Positions 27,801 to 35,600 of a stretch of DNA of 64,000 bases are shown one piece after another. The notes below the pieces were generated by a model. The model saw only the letters and a program-made list of their open reading frames with translations, did no database searches and was not told the origin of the DNA. The stretch's first letter is position 1. The number at the start of each line of letters is the position of its first letter. The translations under genes and the position numbers were made by a program. The stretch is from Ciona intestinalis (taxonomy: Eukaryota; Chordata; Ascidiacea; Phlebobranchia; Cionidae). The stretch spans positions 3,128,554 to 3,192,553 of the forward strand of contig NC_020168.2 of assembly GCF_000224145.3 (NCBI RefSeq), in the 5' to 3' direction.

Positions 27801-28499
27801 AAATTTTGTTATAAAAATGTCTTCACCATGCATGGTGGTTTTATACTCCTTTTTGCAGATTGTGACAAGTTAACTGGAGAGAGTTTGGGAAATTAGATCA
27901 ACTGGACGTTAAAAATAAGAACACCTTACCCCAGCTAGTGAAACATTCTTGTTAAGCACCAACAGAATACCAGAGCTTTTATTTAACAGAAGAGAACAGT
28001 ACAAGCCTGAAAACAGATAATTTACCAAACATATTTTAACTTCCTGAATCACCGGTATAACTTAATCAGAGTATTTAATATTGAATTTTATAAATTAAAA
28101 GGCATTGAGTAATACTAAGAAAATAATTTAAATAAATCTATGTTTAGTAAATTGGGATAGGCCAAACTTGGTTGGAATAATCAGGCTATGGCCTAAAGTT
28201 CTCATACAAACACTGCAATAACCAGTTTTATTATATGCTGTTAAATTTCTTTTATATATGATGTCATTGGTACATTATTTATTGTGAGAATGGTGTCAAA
28301 TTTAGCTGCTGCACTACCGTTACATGTTAAAAATAAAATTTAAAAAAGTTAACTAATAAAACATCAAACCTAGTTCTTGCTTCGAAAACCTTTGGTTACA
28401 AAGTTGAGAGATTTCTTTTATTTGAACTTCAACTTGAATGTAGTCGGAATCAAGAAGACTTTGCTGCAGTTTAGTCAAGCATTCTCTTAGTCTGGCCAT
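125..28499 (-). CDS. PRKDC: DNA-dependent protein kinase catalytic subunit, N-terminal and middle exons (partial gene)
   Basis: DNA-PKcs is the nuclear PI3K-like kinase that Ku recruits to DNA ends for non-homologous end joining. I rebuilt 47 complete exons on the minus strand, plus one that runs into the 7580-8079 gap. All have GT-AG borders and every junction phase I could check agrees, giving about 6.65 kb of open coding sequence. The translation follows vertebrate DNA-PKcs in order from the first helices through the HEAT-repeat cradle. Strong blocks are [45 protein letters not shown] and [18 protein letters not shown]. The proposed start, [13 protein letters not shown], is the first ATG of exon 1. 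The FAT domain, kinase domain and FATC would lie left of position 1. Introns hold many SINEs and a few MITEs. Identification is very secure; the exact start and the gapped part are less so. Confidence 0.96.
441..590. mobile_element. fold-back SINE: head in + orientation joined to an inverted copy
   Basis: Bases about 444-480 are the tRNA-like SINE head on the plus strand (GGCGCCATGGCAAAGTGGTT). About 484-590 is the same family in reverse (GCCCACAATGGTAGCAGC, then TGAACCCATTACTG, then CTTTGCCACGCC). The result is an imperfect palindrome in a PRKDC intron. Confidence 0.75.
1500..1680 (-). mobile_element. tRNA-derived SINE, tail part
   Basis: Reverse-oriented tail (CTTTATCCTCGCATGGC, TTCATACACCTTGTGCCAGC, GATAATTTGGACAACCCATT). 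No tRNA-like head remains. Confidence 0.75.
2153..2344. mobile_element. palindromic MITE
   Basis: Inverted ends TATAGTAGGGAAGATGGAAC and GTCCCATCTTTCCCCACTGC, with conserved interior CCATTTGGTAATAAACAAAG and AAACACTATCAAGATATTTG. Confidence 0.8.
3005..3290 (-). mobile_element. tRNA-derived SINE, nearly full length
   Basis: Reverse copy with tail, core (TTGGAGCAATTGCTGTTAA) and tRNA-like head (AAACCCATTACCTGCAGGTT, then CAACTGTGCCACGG). Confidence 0.85.
3309..7551 (-). CDS. PRKDC: PRKDC exons after the assembly gap
   Basis: Exons: 7492-7551, 6803-6900, 6475-6594, 5891-6053, 5309-5429, 4550-4720, 3855-3999, 3309-3444. Before them, an acceptor at 8096-8097 starts an exon (8095 leftward) that is cut by the N run. 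Landmarks: [145 protein letters not shown]. In vertebrates the nearby linker carries an autophosphorylation cluster; I did not map individual sites here. Confidence 0.92.
4285..4520 (+). mobile_element. tRNA-derived SINE
   Basis: Head with A-box-like ACAATGGTTAGCACGCCTG and B-box-like GAGGGTTCAAGGCTC, then core AAGTGGTCACTAATGGGTTG and an A-rich stretch. Confidence 0.85.
4745..5025 (+). mobile_element. tRNA-derived SINE
   Basis: Head GCAGAATGGTTAGGGCACC and B-box-like ACGGATTCAAGGCTCG, core, and tail with GGCACGAGGTGTTTGAAACA. It lies next to the preceding copy in the same PRKDC intron. Confidence 0.85.
6240..6475 (-). mobile_element. tRNA-derived SINE without intact head
   Basis: Reverse copy: TTTATCCTCGCGTGGGC, TTCATACACCTTGTGCCAGC, core, ACACATACGCCTACTATGGT. 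It abuts the PRKDC exon 6475-6594, so its end nearly forms the splice donor region. Confidence 0.8.
7580..8079. other. assembly gap, 500 N
   Basis: Exactly 500 N interrupt PRKDC between the exon at 8344-8442 and the exon at 7492-7551. In vertebrate DNA-PKcs the two flanking blocks are separated by a long stretch of protein, so coding sequence is missing here. A round number suggests a nominal gap length. Confidence 0.99.
8344..13799 (-). CDS. PRKDC: PRKDC exons 26-34
   Basis: Exons: 13639-13799, 12301-12413, 11709-11929, 10956-11094, 10245-10425, 9718-9827, 9219-9346, 8738-8891, 8344-8442. Conservation is lower than in the blocks before and after, but landmarks hold: [14 protein letters not shown] (vertebrate LDLLLAALECYNTF), [15 protein letters not shown] (CTVVVRIMEFTTTLL) and [20 protein letters not shown] ([20 protein letters not shown]). 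All nine exons join in frame. The intron between exons 26 and 27 holds a 44-bp minisatellite, a MITE and a 50-N gap. Confidence 0.87.
10545..10810 (-). mobile_element. tRNA-derived SINE
   Basis: Reverse copy starting at the ATGAATGTAACTTGC tail; core GACTGGGTTAAAACAATTGT; head TGCCTTGAACCCATTACCTC. Confidence 0.8.
12671..13012. mobile_element. palindromic MITE split by a gap, right end present twice
   Basis: Left end CAGTATGGTGGGAGAAGATG; right end GTCCCATCTTCCCCCATCTA. The right half occurs before and after the 50-N gap. Confidence 0.8.
12875..12924. other. assembly gap, 50 N, flanked by duplicated sequence
   Basis: Exactly 50 N. The 100 bases before it (12775-12874) reappear after it (12925-13012) with a short deletion and a few mismatches, both copies ending GAATCAGCAGAAA. 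This looks like two overlapping contig ends, probably two haplotypes, placed side by side. Confidence 0.97.
13397..13560. repeat. 44-bp minisatellite, about 3.8 copies
   Basis: The unit includes ATAACAGAATACTGTATTTA and ACAAATTCTGAAAATACC, repeated with few changes in a PRKDC intron. Confidence 0.9.
13830..14010 (-). mobile_element. tRNA-derived SINE, tail and core
   Basis: Reverse copy: GGGTGTTTATACACCCTGCG, TAATTTGGACAACCCATTAG, TGGGTTGAAGCAATTGCCGT. Confidence 0.75.
14050..18857 (-). CDS. PRKDC: PRKDC exons 18-25
   Basis: Exons: 18751-18857, 18187-18346, 17248-17459, 16726-16833, 16009-16232, 15532-15637, 14815-14974, 14050-14176. This is the best conserved stretch: [127 protein letters not shown] and [17 protein letters not shown]. 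Exon 25 must use the donor after AAAAAG at 14050 rather than an earlier GT, because only that keeps the frame into exon 26. Confidence 0.95.
14560..14795 (-). mobile_element. tRNA-derived SINE
   Basis: Reverse copy ending in TGTGCCAAGGCCC close to the PRKDC exon at 14815. Tail ACCTTCGCGTGGCGAGGC; core TTGGAGTAATTATTGTTAGG. Confidence 0.75.
15670..15935 (+). mobile_element. tRNA-derived SINE carrying an (AT)n microsatellite
   Basis: Core GGCAAGACACTTAACGGCAA and tail AAGCAGACACAAGGTGTG are separated by a pure AT dinucleotide run of about 30 bp (15833-15864). Confidence 0.75.
17500..17980. mobile_element. composite of a second SINE family
   Basis: Contains a different tRNA-like head (GTGGAGTTAGGCGCTTGCAT, then AAAGGTTTGATTCTCGAC) and the element GCATCGCAGTCGGACACAGA, joined to the common core TTATAATTTGTACAACCCAT. 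A related segment is at about 25080-25320. Confidence 0.65.
18968..19265 (+). mobile_element. tRNA-derived SINE, full length
   Basis: One of the best copies: GGCATTGTGGCAAAGTGGTT, AGGTAATGGGTTCAAGACTT, GCTATGGCTGTGGGCGTATG, CCAGTGGTCATGGGAC, and tail AAGGATAAAGCAAGTTGATT. Confidence 0.9.
19277..23941 (-). CDS. PRKDC: PRKDC exons 10-17
   Basis: Exons: 23838-23941, 23223-23405, 22390-22583, 21812-21940, 21354-21544, 20364-20547, 19637-19756, 19277-19424. Recognisable blocks are [14 protein letters not shown] (vertebrate VYQMPSFLQSVASV), [60 protein letters not shown] and [18 protein letters not shown]. They appear in the vertebrate order. Intron 12 carries a MITE (about 22597-22789). The intron between exons 14 and 15 carries a SINE that itself holds a 407-bp inserted MITE. 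Confidence 0.93.
19780..20045 (-). mobile_element. SINE of the second head type
   Basis: Reverse copy. Read on the minus strand, the head is GCCCTATGACTTAGTGGTTA, then GGTGCTCGCATTGTAACCAA. The core is shared with the main family. Confidence 0.7.
20066..20237. mobile_element. palindromic MITE
   Basis: Ends AATAGGGCGGGGTAAGACGG and GTCCCATCTTCCCTCACCCT; interior ACCAAATGGGTCGAGAAAAT. Confidence 0.8.
20580..21120 (-). mobile_element. SINE interrupted by an inserted MITE
   Basis: The SINE core reads CAATTTGGTCAACCTATTA, is interrupted for about 410 bp, and resumes with TTAGTGACCGCTGGGTTGGA. Removing the insert and one TTA restores the consensus. Confidence 0.8.
20647..21053. mobile_element. 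407-bp Harbinger/Tourist-like MITE with 3-bp target duplication
   Basis: Terminal inverted repeats CACCCTTTTTGCATGGT and ACCATGCAAAAAGGGTA pair over 16-17 bp. TTA lies immediately outside both ends (20644-20646 and 21054-21056). A 3-bp TWA duplication is typical of PIF/Harbinger elements. It has no ORF, so it is non-autonomous. Confidence 0.8.
22597..22789. mobile_element. palindromic MITE
   Basis: Ends TATAGTAGGGTGGGGGAAGA and TTTTCCCCCACTCTACTATA; interior CCAAACATCCTGATCGTGTT. Confidence 0.85.
22975..23100 (-). mobile_element. SINE tail fragment
   Basis: GAATGTAACTTTTTTAACTT, then GTTCTGTTTCACACCCCTCG and ACAAGTTACTTATATGTAAC. An opposite-facing tail fragment lies just before it (about 22795-22975). 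Confidence 0.65.
23455..23600 (-). mobile_element. SINE tail fragment
   Basis: GCTTTATCCTCGCGTGGCCG, TTATAACACGAGTGTTTTGT, AAGTACGTAACTTTGTGGGT. Confidence 0.75.
24381..28499 (-). CDS. PRKDC: PRKDC exons 1-9 (N-terminal HEAT region)
   Basis: Exons in transcript order: 28370-28499, 27930-28006, 27529-27696, 27244-27358, 26717-26829, 26277-26460, 25666-25823, 24710-24769, 24381-24559. Exon 1 opens with [17 protein letters not shown]. Exon 3 ([19 protein letters not shown]) matches the region after the first helices of vertebrate DNA-PKcs. Exon 6 has [11 protein letters not shown] and ends TRYAVPLG, like the vertebrate KRYAVPSAG. Exon 7 contains [17 protein letters not shown]. Exon 9 has the near-invariant [16 protein letters not shown]. 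Splice phases are consistent through all nine exons. Only about 800 bp separate exon 1 from the WDR45 stop codon on the same strand. Confidence 0.93.
25410..25660 (-). mobile_element. tRNA-derived SINE next to a PRKDC exon
   Basis: Reverse copy with an internal repeat of ATGGCTAATAATTTAGACAA and ATGGCTGATAATTTGGACGA. It ends within a few bases of the exon at 25666-25823. Confidence 0.75.
26475..26650. repeat. degenerate AT-rich minisatellite
   Basis: Four diverged units containing ACATTTTTGTTAATA or ACTTTTTTATCAATA, with a poly-A run of about 20 inside, next to a PRKDC exon. Confidence 0.65.
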
Positions 28500-29295
28500 T
28501 ACTATGGCAACAGCTAACCAATGTAACTTTTTCGGGGCCGATCCTAACTTGAACCCCTACGATTTTACACAAATATAAACATGCATAAGGAACATAGGAA
28601 TCAACTTTGGGAATAGTATATACTAGTTAAAATAACTTCTCACATCAGTAAAGATGGTTTTGGTATTTAAACCAAAAAGAAATACAGACATTTTTTTTTA
28701 ATTCTTAAACAAGGGTGCTGTACTGATGTCTGCTTTGCATTTCTTAAACAATATTACAAATATGTTGATTTTGATAATTACTATTATATAACTGTAAGTA
28801 AAATATTGGTAATGGTAGACAACTGTTAAAGTATATATATTATGTAAGTTACAGCACTTATAGCACTGATGCCTATAGGTAAAAATACCATAGAAAACCT
28901 TAATAACACTGCAGATTTATTTCTTTTTCCGTGTCAGCACCAGCAAATAACAACAGAAATGCGAACAGTAATACTACAGTATCAAAGAAAAGCAAAGATA
29001 GAATGCTACACATGTACATACAATACATGATGACACACTGCAGTTGTAAGCATGTGTCAGCGAAAAAAAGTTGAGTAATATTTAAAACAATTCCTTTAAT
29101 TTGCAGCAAGTATACTACTACTGAGGCTATAGAAGTAATGGCAAAAAGTAAGAATTGTTATTGCACATTTGTTCCATATTTTACAAATACATCACAGCAG
29201 GTTTCAATTTACAGTTACTCTTTAAATGGAAATACTTGATTACAGGTGTTTGTATTGACGGGTATTTGAATGTATTCGCCAAAATAATTTACAAT
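28500..29295. other. spacer between PRKDC start and WDR45 stop
   Basis: About 800 bp between two minus-strand genes. It should hold the PRKDC promoter or 5' UTR and the WDR45 3' UTR. I see AT-rich sequence, no convincing additional coding exon, and no clear AATAAA for WDR45. Confidence 0.6.
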
Positions 29296-30330
29296 TTAAA
29301 AGTCAACTTCATCACCTATTTCTAAATAGACATCATATGCTTGTCTTGAGCATGTGCCGTCGGCAGTAAAAACATATTTATGGTATGTTCCATCAATGCA
29401 AATTGCAATGACTGAGTTACCACGCCCAAATGCACACATACACGCACATTCAGCAGGCACTGTAAAGTTACTGAAGCTCCACTGGGAGTTTGTGTATTGC
29501 TGGAAAGGCCCTACTTTCCCTGCTTTAGCAAAAGCGGACCTTCGGTTCAAGGCGGTGTCTTTTAACGCAAATATGTGGACGGTACCCTTGTCACTTGAGG
29601 CACAAAGATATGAGGAATCTTTGCTGAAGTTTATGCAGTGCAGGACTGCCTGGTCTGAACCACGCCTTAGTTCAACTAACTTCTGCCGAGACATTGTGTC
29701 AAATAATCTGATTAAAGTCCCTTTTTCAGATGCAGTGGCCACTATAGTACCTTGGTGGTTCAATGCGATACATGCCACATCTGTTTGATGAGCATTGATA
29801 GTTATAGGGCAACTGGACCCTGTCTTATCCACAGTAGTTACATCAATGAGCTGTAACCCTCCAACCTTATGGCCTGGAATTGCCATCAGTTGCTTGTCAG
29901 ATGCAGGGCTAACCTGGCAGAGTCCTAAAGGATTAGGTCGCGTTTCGATCTCAGCAAGTTTTTCAGATTTATTTGGAAAACTGAAAACATACACCATGCG
30001 TGATAGTGCAACAATCAGTTTGTCTCTGAAGAGATGAACATTAAGGACATTGCTGTTGAAGCAATATTCGATCACAAACTTTTTAAACTTGTCGTCCCAG
30101 ATTCGAACAACATTCTGTGGGAACTTTGGTCGCAATCCACCCCCCACAACAGCAACCAAGTTGCTCCTGTAAAACATAACAGCTTGGGAGCAGCTCCCAA
30201 CTTTGTCTGCATCTATACGACATTTCTCCGCTAAAGGTTCAACATTGTAGACACGAAACCCATCATCCATAGAACATGTGAAGCAACTTTTGTCCTGGTT
30301 AAAGTGAAGATGCCTTACAACAAAAGGCAT
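29296..30330 (-). CDS. WDR45: WD repeat protein WIPI4 (autophagy PROPPIN)
   Basis: WIPI4 is a seven-bladed beta-propeller that binds PI3P/PI(3,5)P2 on nascent autophagosomes and works with ATG2 in lipid transfer. The ORF has 344 codons. It matches WDR45 rather than its paralogue WDR45[55 protein letters not shown] and a C-terminus of [12 protein letters not shown], against the vertebrate DVYLDICDDDDF. The phosphoinositide-binding motif is LRRG at residues 221-224. The frame stays open upstream to a TGA near 30396, so a slightly longer N-terminus or a spliced leader exon is possible; MPFVVRH is chosen because it aligns with the family start. The coding region has no intron, unlike every neighbour. 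Confidence 0.95.
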   Translation of the reverse strand: MPFVVRHLHFNQDKSCFTCSMDDGFRVYNVEPLAEKCRIDADKVGSCSQAVMFYRSNLVAVVGGGLRPKFPQNVVRIWDDKFKKFVIEYCFNSNVLNVHLFRDKLIVALSRMVYVFSFPNKSEKLAEIETRPNPLGLCQVSPASDKQLMAIPGHKVGGLQLIDVTTVDKTGSSCPITINAHQTDVACIALNHQGTIVATASEKGTLIRLFDTMSRQKLVELRRGSDQAVLHCINFSKDSSYLCASSDKGTVHIFALKDTALNRRSAFAKAGKVGPFQQYTNSQWSFSNFTVPAECACMCAFGRGNSVIAICIDGTYHKYVFTADGTCSRQAYDVYLEIGDEVDF

Positions 30331-32439
30331 ACCTTCAGTTTTGGATACAATAAAGCAGATATTTATTAATATAAACTTAAACTGCTGCTGACATCAAGCT
30401 ACTCAGTACTGTGGTGAAATTGTAGTAACAGTTCTCTGTTGGTTTACTTGGTTATATGTATTGAGATGTATATGTTAATAAACAATAGTTTTGATCTTGC
30501 TGGACTGCACAACTGCGTAAATCGTTTTATTAAAACAGAGAAAAAAGAGGCGCTGTAATTTATTTTTAAACAACATTTAGAAAAAAGTAGATTGTAGCAA
30601 CATCAGTTTGGTAAAAAATGCCAAAAGAGTTGTTTTACAATTAAAACCAAACTCTACCGATTTAACATGCGTTATCATAGATTCATAGTCAATATTGAAA
30701 GAAGGCAACTGCGTTTTCTAATATCGCGCAATAAGACTTGATTTTACATTCAAAACTACAACTGGGCTTAGCAGTAACACAATTCTGTTTAGTTTTATTT
30801 ATTGAAGCAATTCTTTCTCACATGTTTACGTACAGAAGGTGCTAGGTGTTAAGCTTATACCATAAACAGAAACACAAACAAAGAAACAAAACACAAGAAA
30901 ACATAACAGAGATTACTGGGGATTCCCCTGAAGAAAATCTTGAGGGGTCAAATAGAGATGGTTTTAATCTCTTTCGGTCAAATCGTTAAAACAAAATCAA
31001 TTGAATTTGTTTATTCAAAAAACTCGTCTCTTTGCATATAAAACAACAACTTGTGTTTGCGCGTTTCACGTTGCTCACATTTTTAGCATTGGGCAACCCA
31101 GCACAGTTGTAAGACTCATTTAGAGCTAGAAGAACCACCTCTTGCGAAGGGTAAATGTTCCAGGCTCGACGTTTTTACTACTGTTGTGGTAGGACAATGG
31201 TTTGTTAAAGTTATCAGCTACATTCATAACATCGCTCAAATATATTCACACAGTTACGTTTATCGTAACAAGAGATTAAAGCTTTAATGAGTATGCACGT
31301 GTTGAAATAACTTGCATAATATTATTTAACCCTTTTACTACAACAGTCGACTAAGCTAGATCAAAAACAAACCAGAAGTAACTTACAAAGCGGTTTTTAG
31401 TCGCCATTGGTTACTGTGTAGCAGTAGGTAAAATGCATTTATAAATGTATTATAACCTATGAAAACCTATATGTATGAGGATTGAGTAATTGGTAAAGAG
31501 TATGTGTAAATACGCTTTGTACAACTCCTGTTCCATGCGTTGACTTTTAAACTTACACTAGTTAACTTTGTCGTCGCTTAAAAACGTTTTGTTTTCGTGA
31601 ATTTGTACAAACCGCAATCACGTAGTAATTAGGTAATGTTAGAAGTTAATATTAAATATGATGTTTAGTTAATGTTTCGATTACGATAAATGATAATAAG
31701 GTATAACAGTCCTAGTGTCCCTATGTCTGATTACGTCTCTAACTACAAGTACTGAAATAAACACACAAATCACTTCATTGATACACCTAACTCTGTTAGG
31801 CTACCAGTGTTCTATTTTGTGAAGCAAAGACAAAGAATATAGTTAGCATTTAGCATTGTTTATATTTGATCAACTAAGCCTAAGGTAAATATTTAGTTTG
31901 TATTATAGCATACACAGCATTTTTTTAAAAGTAATTTTACAATTGAAGAGAAAAGTATGGTAACCTATGTAAGCCATCCTGTTTAAGAAAAGTGTTAGTA
32001 AATTAAGAGAAATATGCTAACTAAACTAATCTAAAACTAATTTGTTAGTAGTAGTAAGTAGTACTTGCTTACTCTAGGTTACAAATAACATACTAAACTC
32101 GCAGTTCTGCTTTAAATCAAAAACTGAAGTTTTAACATGTAAACGTCAGGTTTGAAACGTTTTTAACAAAGCGTCATAATAAATTTGTACCTGATGGTCG
32201 CAGTAGCGCCCGTTAAAAATATATCGGTTTGAACGAATATATCATGATAATGGAAAAGTTGGCTGGCAACATCAAACAACAAAGTCAACATTGGTGACCA
32301 TAGAACTTGCGTGGTATGATAAGACAACGGGTCGCTACAGTTGTACCTAAGCATAAACCTACTGCTAAGAATACAAGGAAGAATAAAACGATATTAATAT
32401 GATAATCATTAAAAATATATACCCGTCAACTTTCCACAA
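30331..32439. other. spacer between WDR45 and EXOSC10
   Basis: About 2.1 kb of AT-rich DNA. It contains a possible 21-nt 5' coding exon (31387-31407, minus, MATKNRF followed by a GTAAG donor). It also holds two dispersed repeat blocks (about 31277-31380 and 31620-31740) that recur at 38.6-40.0 kb. I see no convincing independent gene; a 63-codon minus ORF at 32163-32354 matches nothing I recognise. Confidence 0.55.
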
Positions 32440-32676
32440 TCAGTTGTTTTGAAAAGGAAACTCATTTTCTAAACCCTGCATTTTCTCCTTATATATTTCC
32501 ATGCTAGATGTTTCAGAGTTAGAGTTTGTTTCTATACTAAAAAAAAAAGTAAATGGCAAAAGCAACAAGAATAGGGATAATCAAGTAGATTTCAAAGTTT
32601 TTGTTTGTTGAAGGGTCTTTGCTGTCATTTGTAGTTCCCAAATTTGAGCTGTCATGCAGAGGTTCACTGCTTGGTT
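32440..32676 (-). CDS. EXOSC10: candidate EXOSC10 C-terminal exons (unresolved)
   Basis: Two acceptors both fit the phase-1 donor at 33013. One opens at 32676 and reads [18 protein letters not shown] before ending at a TAG at 32537-32539 after a hydrophobic run ([19 protein letters not shown]). The other opens at 32531 and reads [20 protein letters not shown] to a TGA at 32440. Both resemble pieces of the vertebrate tail (NEPSAEDSKK, and AQNIMESFENPF). No GT donor joins them well, so they may be alternative last exons, or the hydrophobic run may be a polypyrimidine tract. Confidence 0.5.
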
Positions 32677-35600
32677 CTAAAATGAAAACATATTGTGTTT
32701 TGAAAGGGCAGTTTTACAAAAAACTTGTCGCTATAATAAAAGGGTATAGGGTAACCAGAGTTTACTGGCGCGCAGATGTACGGGTGCTTACAGACAACAC
32801 CCCAAATGCAATAGACGTCCATATTACTTATGAATGGTGGTATACTAATAATATATAGTTACGCATGGTGATATATAAACAAAAAAATATTTTTGGATGA
32901 TGGTATATAACCAAAAAACAGTTACAGATGGTGGTATATAACCAAAATCGCTCCTTATATATCCTTTAAAACCATTTGTTTTATCTCTAGGGTCACTGCT
33001 TCACTTTTTTACCTGACTTGAACACTTTATTTCCTGCTTCAACAATAAGTTGATGGATAGTCTGCACATATTGTTGCCGAACACCTTGTAGTCGAAGATC
33101 CTGTTCTGTCTGTGGCATTGTCTTCGCTATTTGCACCAGCAGCTTGTTAGGCAATACATATCCGCAACTCTCATCCATCTGCCTTGCCAGCTTATCCCTC
33201 CACATGTATATCAACCTTAGCGCTTCTAATTCCTGCGGTTCCCAATCTTCTATTTTACCCGCTCCTTTTCTCAGCAGTTTACGATGCGAGGTGTCATCAA
33301 TGATGAGTTTTTCATATTTCAATAAACAGATATCACGGCTATTACCAATTACTTTACGCATTAACTTGGCGTCCCCAGCTTTTTCCAAAAGATCCAATTT
33401 CATCATGTCGTATATATATAACAAGTAATGAGTGTCTTTCTATACGAAAAAGAAAATTAAAATTGGATTTTTTTAGTAAACAAAAAATATTTACAGAATT
33501 ATATCACTGTAGCCCGCGACGTTAAAAGAGCATTGTTATGTGTTTAAAACGATATCAGGAAATATGGGATATTATGAGCTAACAGTGTCTAATCTTACCC
33601 CACAGTGCTAAATTTTTAAAGTTTGCTGTTTTTGGTTCTATAAATATCATTCATTTTAAAAAGTGGCAAACAAAATGTACCTACAATGTATTATACTTAA
33701 GCCCATGCAAACAATTTTTTAGCCATACAAATAAATATTTGTTTCTATCAATAAACCTTCACCTGTGCATATTTAAGCATGTCTTTGGATAAAGGTCTTT
33801 CCCTCCAATCAGCTTTCTGGAACTTTTTGTCCGATTCCACTTTACAATAATGTTTCAGAAGGTATTCGAGAGAACATCCAAGTTTTAATTCTCTCGCTGC
33901 TTGACCTGTTATAGTTGATAACATTCAAAGTGTGTAGTTTAGCGTGAAGTAGAATTACAACATCAAATATCAGGTTATAAAATAATTCTTCTTATAATAA
34001 AACTGCATCAGGAAACTATGTGATTGTTTATTTGTATGGCTTACAAATCAGACAACCTATGAGAGACTACTGGGTTGCAGCAATTGTTGTTAAGAGTCTT
34101 GCCCAAGGACACATAGCCCACAATGGTGGCAGCGATGAGCCGTGCACCCATAACTCTGGGTCAAAGGCAGGGATGTTAACCACTATGGCTAAATTCACCT
34201 TGATCTACAAAACAACCATAACTGCTTACCTGTGTCAAACAGANNNNNNNNNNNNNNNNNNNNNNNNNNNNNNNNNNNNNNNNNNNNNNNNNNCACTTTT
34301 TTACCTGACTTGAACACTTTATTTCGTGCTTCAACAATAAGTTGATGGATAGTCGGCACATATTGTTGCCAAACACCTTGTAGTCGAACATCCTGTACTG
34401 TCTGTGGCAATGTCTTCGCTATTTGCACCAGCATCTTGTTAGGCATTATATATCCGCAACTCTCATCCTTCTGCCTTGCCAGCTCATCCCTCCACATGTA
34501 TATCAACCTTAACGCTTCTAATTCCTGCGGTTCCCAATCTTCTATTTTACCCGCTCCTTTTCTCAGCAGTTTAAGATGCGAGGTGTCATCAATGATGAGT
34601 TTTTCATATTTCAATAAACAGATATCACGGCTATTACCAATTACTTTATGCATTAACCCGACACCCCCAGCTTTTTCCAAAAGATCCAATTTCATCATGT
34701 CGTATATATATAACAAGTAATGAGTGTCTTCCTATACGAAAAAGAAAATTAAAATTGATTTTTTTTAGTAAACAAAAAATATTTACAGAATTATATCACT
34801 GTAGCCCGCGACGTTAAAAGAGCATTGTTATGTGTTTAAAACGATATCAGGAAATATGGGATATTATGAGCTAACAGTGTCTAATCTTACCCCACAGTGC
34901 TAAATTTTTAAAGTTTGCTGTTTTTGGTTCTATAAATATCATTCATTTTAAAAAGTGGCAAACAAAATGTACCTACAATGTATTATACTTAAGCCCATGC
35001 AAACAATTTTTTAGCCATACAAATAAATATTTGTTTCTATCAATAAACCTTCACCTGTGCATATTTAAGCATGTCTTTGGATAAAGGTCTTTCCCTCCAA
35101 TCAGCTTTCTGGTACTTTTTGTCCGATTCCACTTTACAATAATGTTTCAGAAGGTATTCGCGAGATAATCCAAGTTCTAATACTCTCGCTGCTTGACCTG
35201 TTATAGTTGATAACAATCAAAGTGTGCAGTTTAGCGTGAAGTAGATTTACAACATCAAATATCAGGTTATAAAATAATTCTTCTTATAATAAAACTGCAT
35301 CAGGAAACTATGTGATTGTTTATTTGTATGGCTTACAAATCAGACAACCTATGAGAGACTACTGGGTTGGAGCAATTGTTGTTAAGAGTCTTGCCCAAGG
35401 ACACATAGCCCACAATGGTGGCAGCGATGAGCCGTGCACCCATAACTCTGGGTCAAAGGCAGGGATGTTAACCACTATGGCTAAATTCACCTTGATCTAC
35501 AAAACAACCATAACTGCTTACCTGTGTCAAACAGATTTACAACATAAACCCCAAAGTCTCGTTGTAACCATTTAATATCTTGATCTGCTCCATGAAAAAC

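Noticed and set aside
27930..28006. Suspected frameshift in PRKDC exon 2
   Set aside because: A first reading suggested an extra G and a stop, but re-reading the bases restored an open frame with correct phases.
29354..30234. Three plus-strand ORFs opposite WDR45
   Set aside because: They are antisense shadows of a strongly conserved minus-strand coding region and resemble no protein family.
32163..32354. 63-codon minus ORF beside EXOSC10
   Set aside because: No similarity to the EXOSC10 tail or any known family, and no splice phase that fits.
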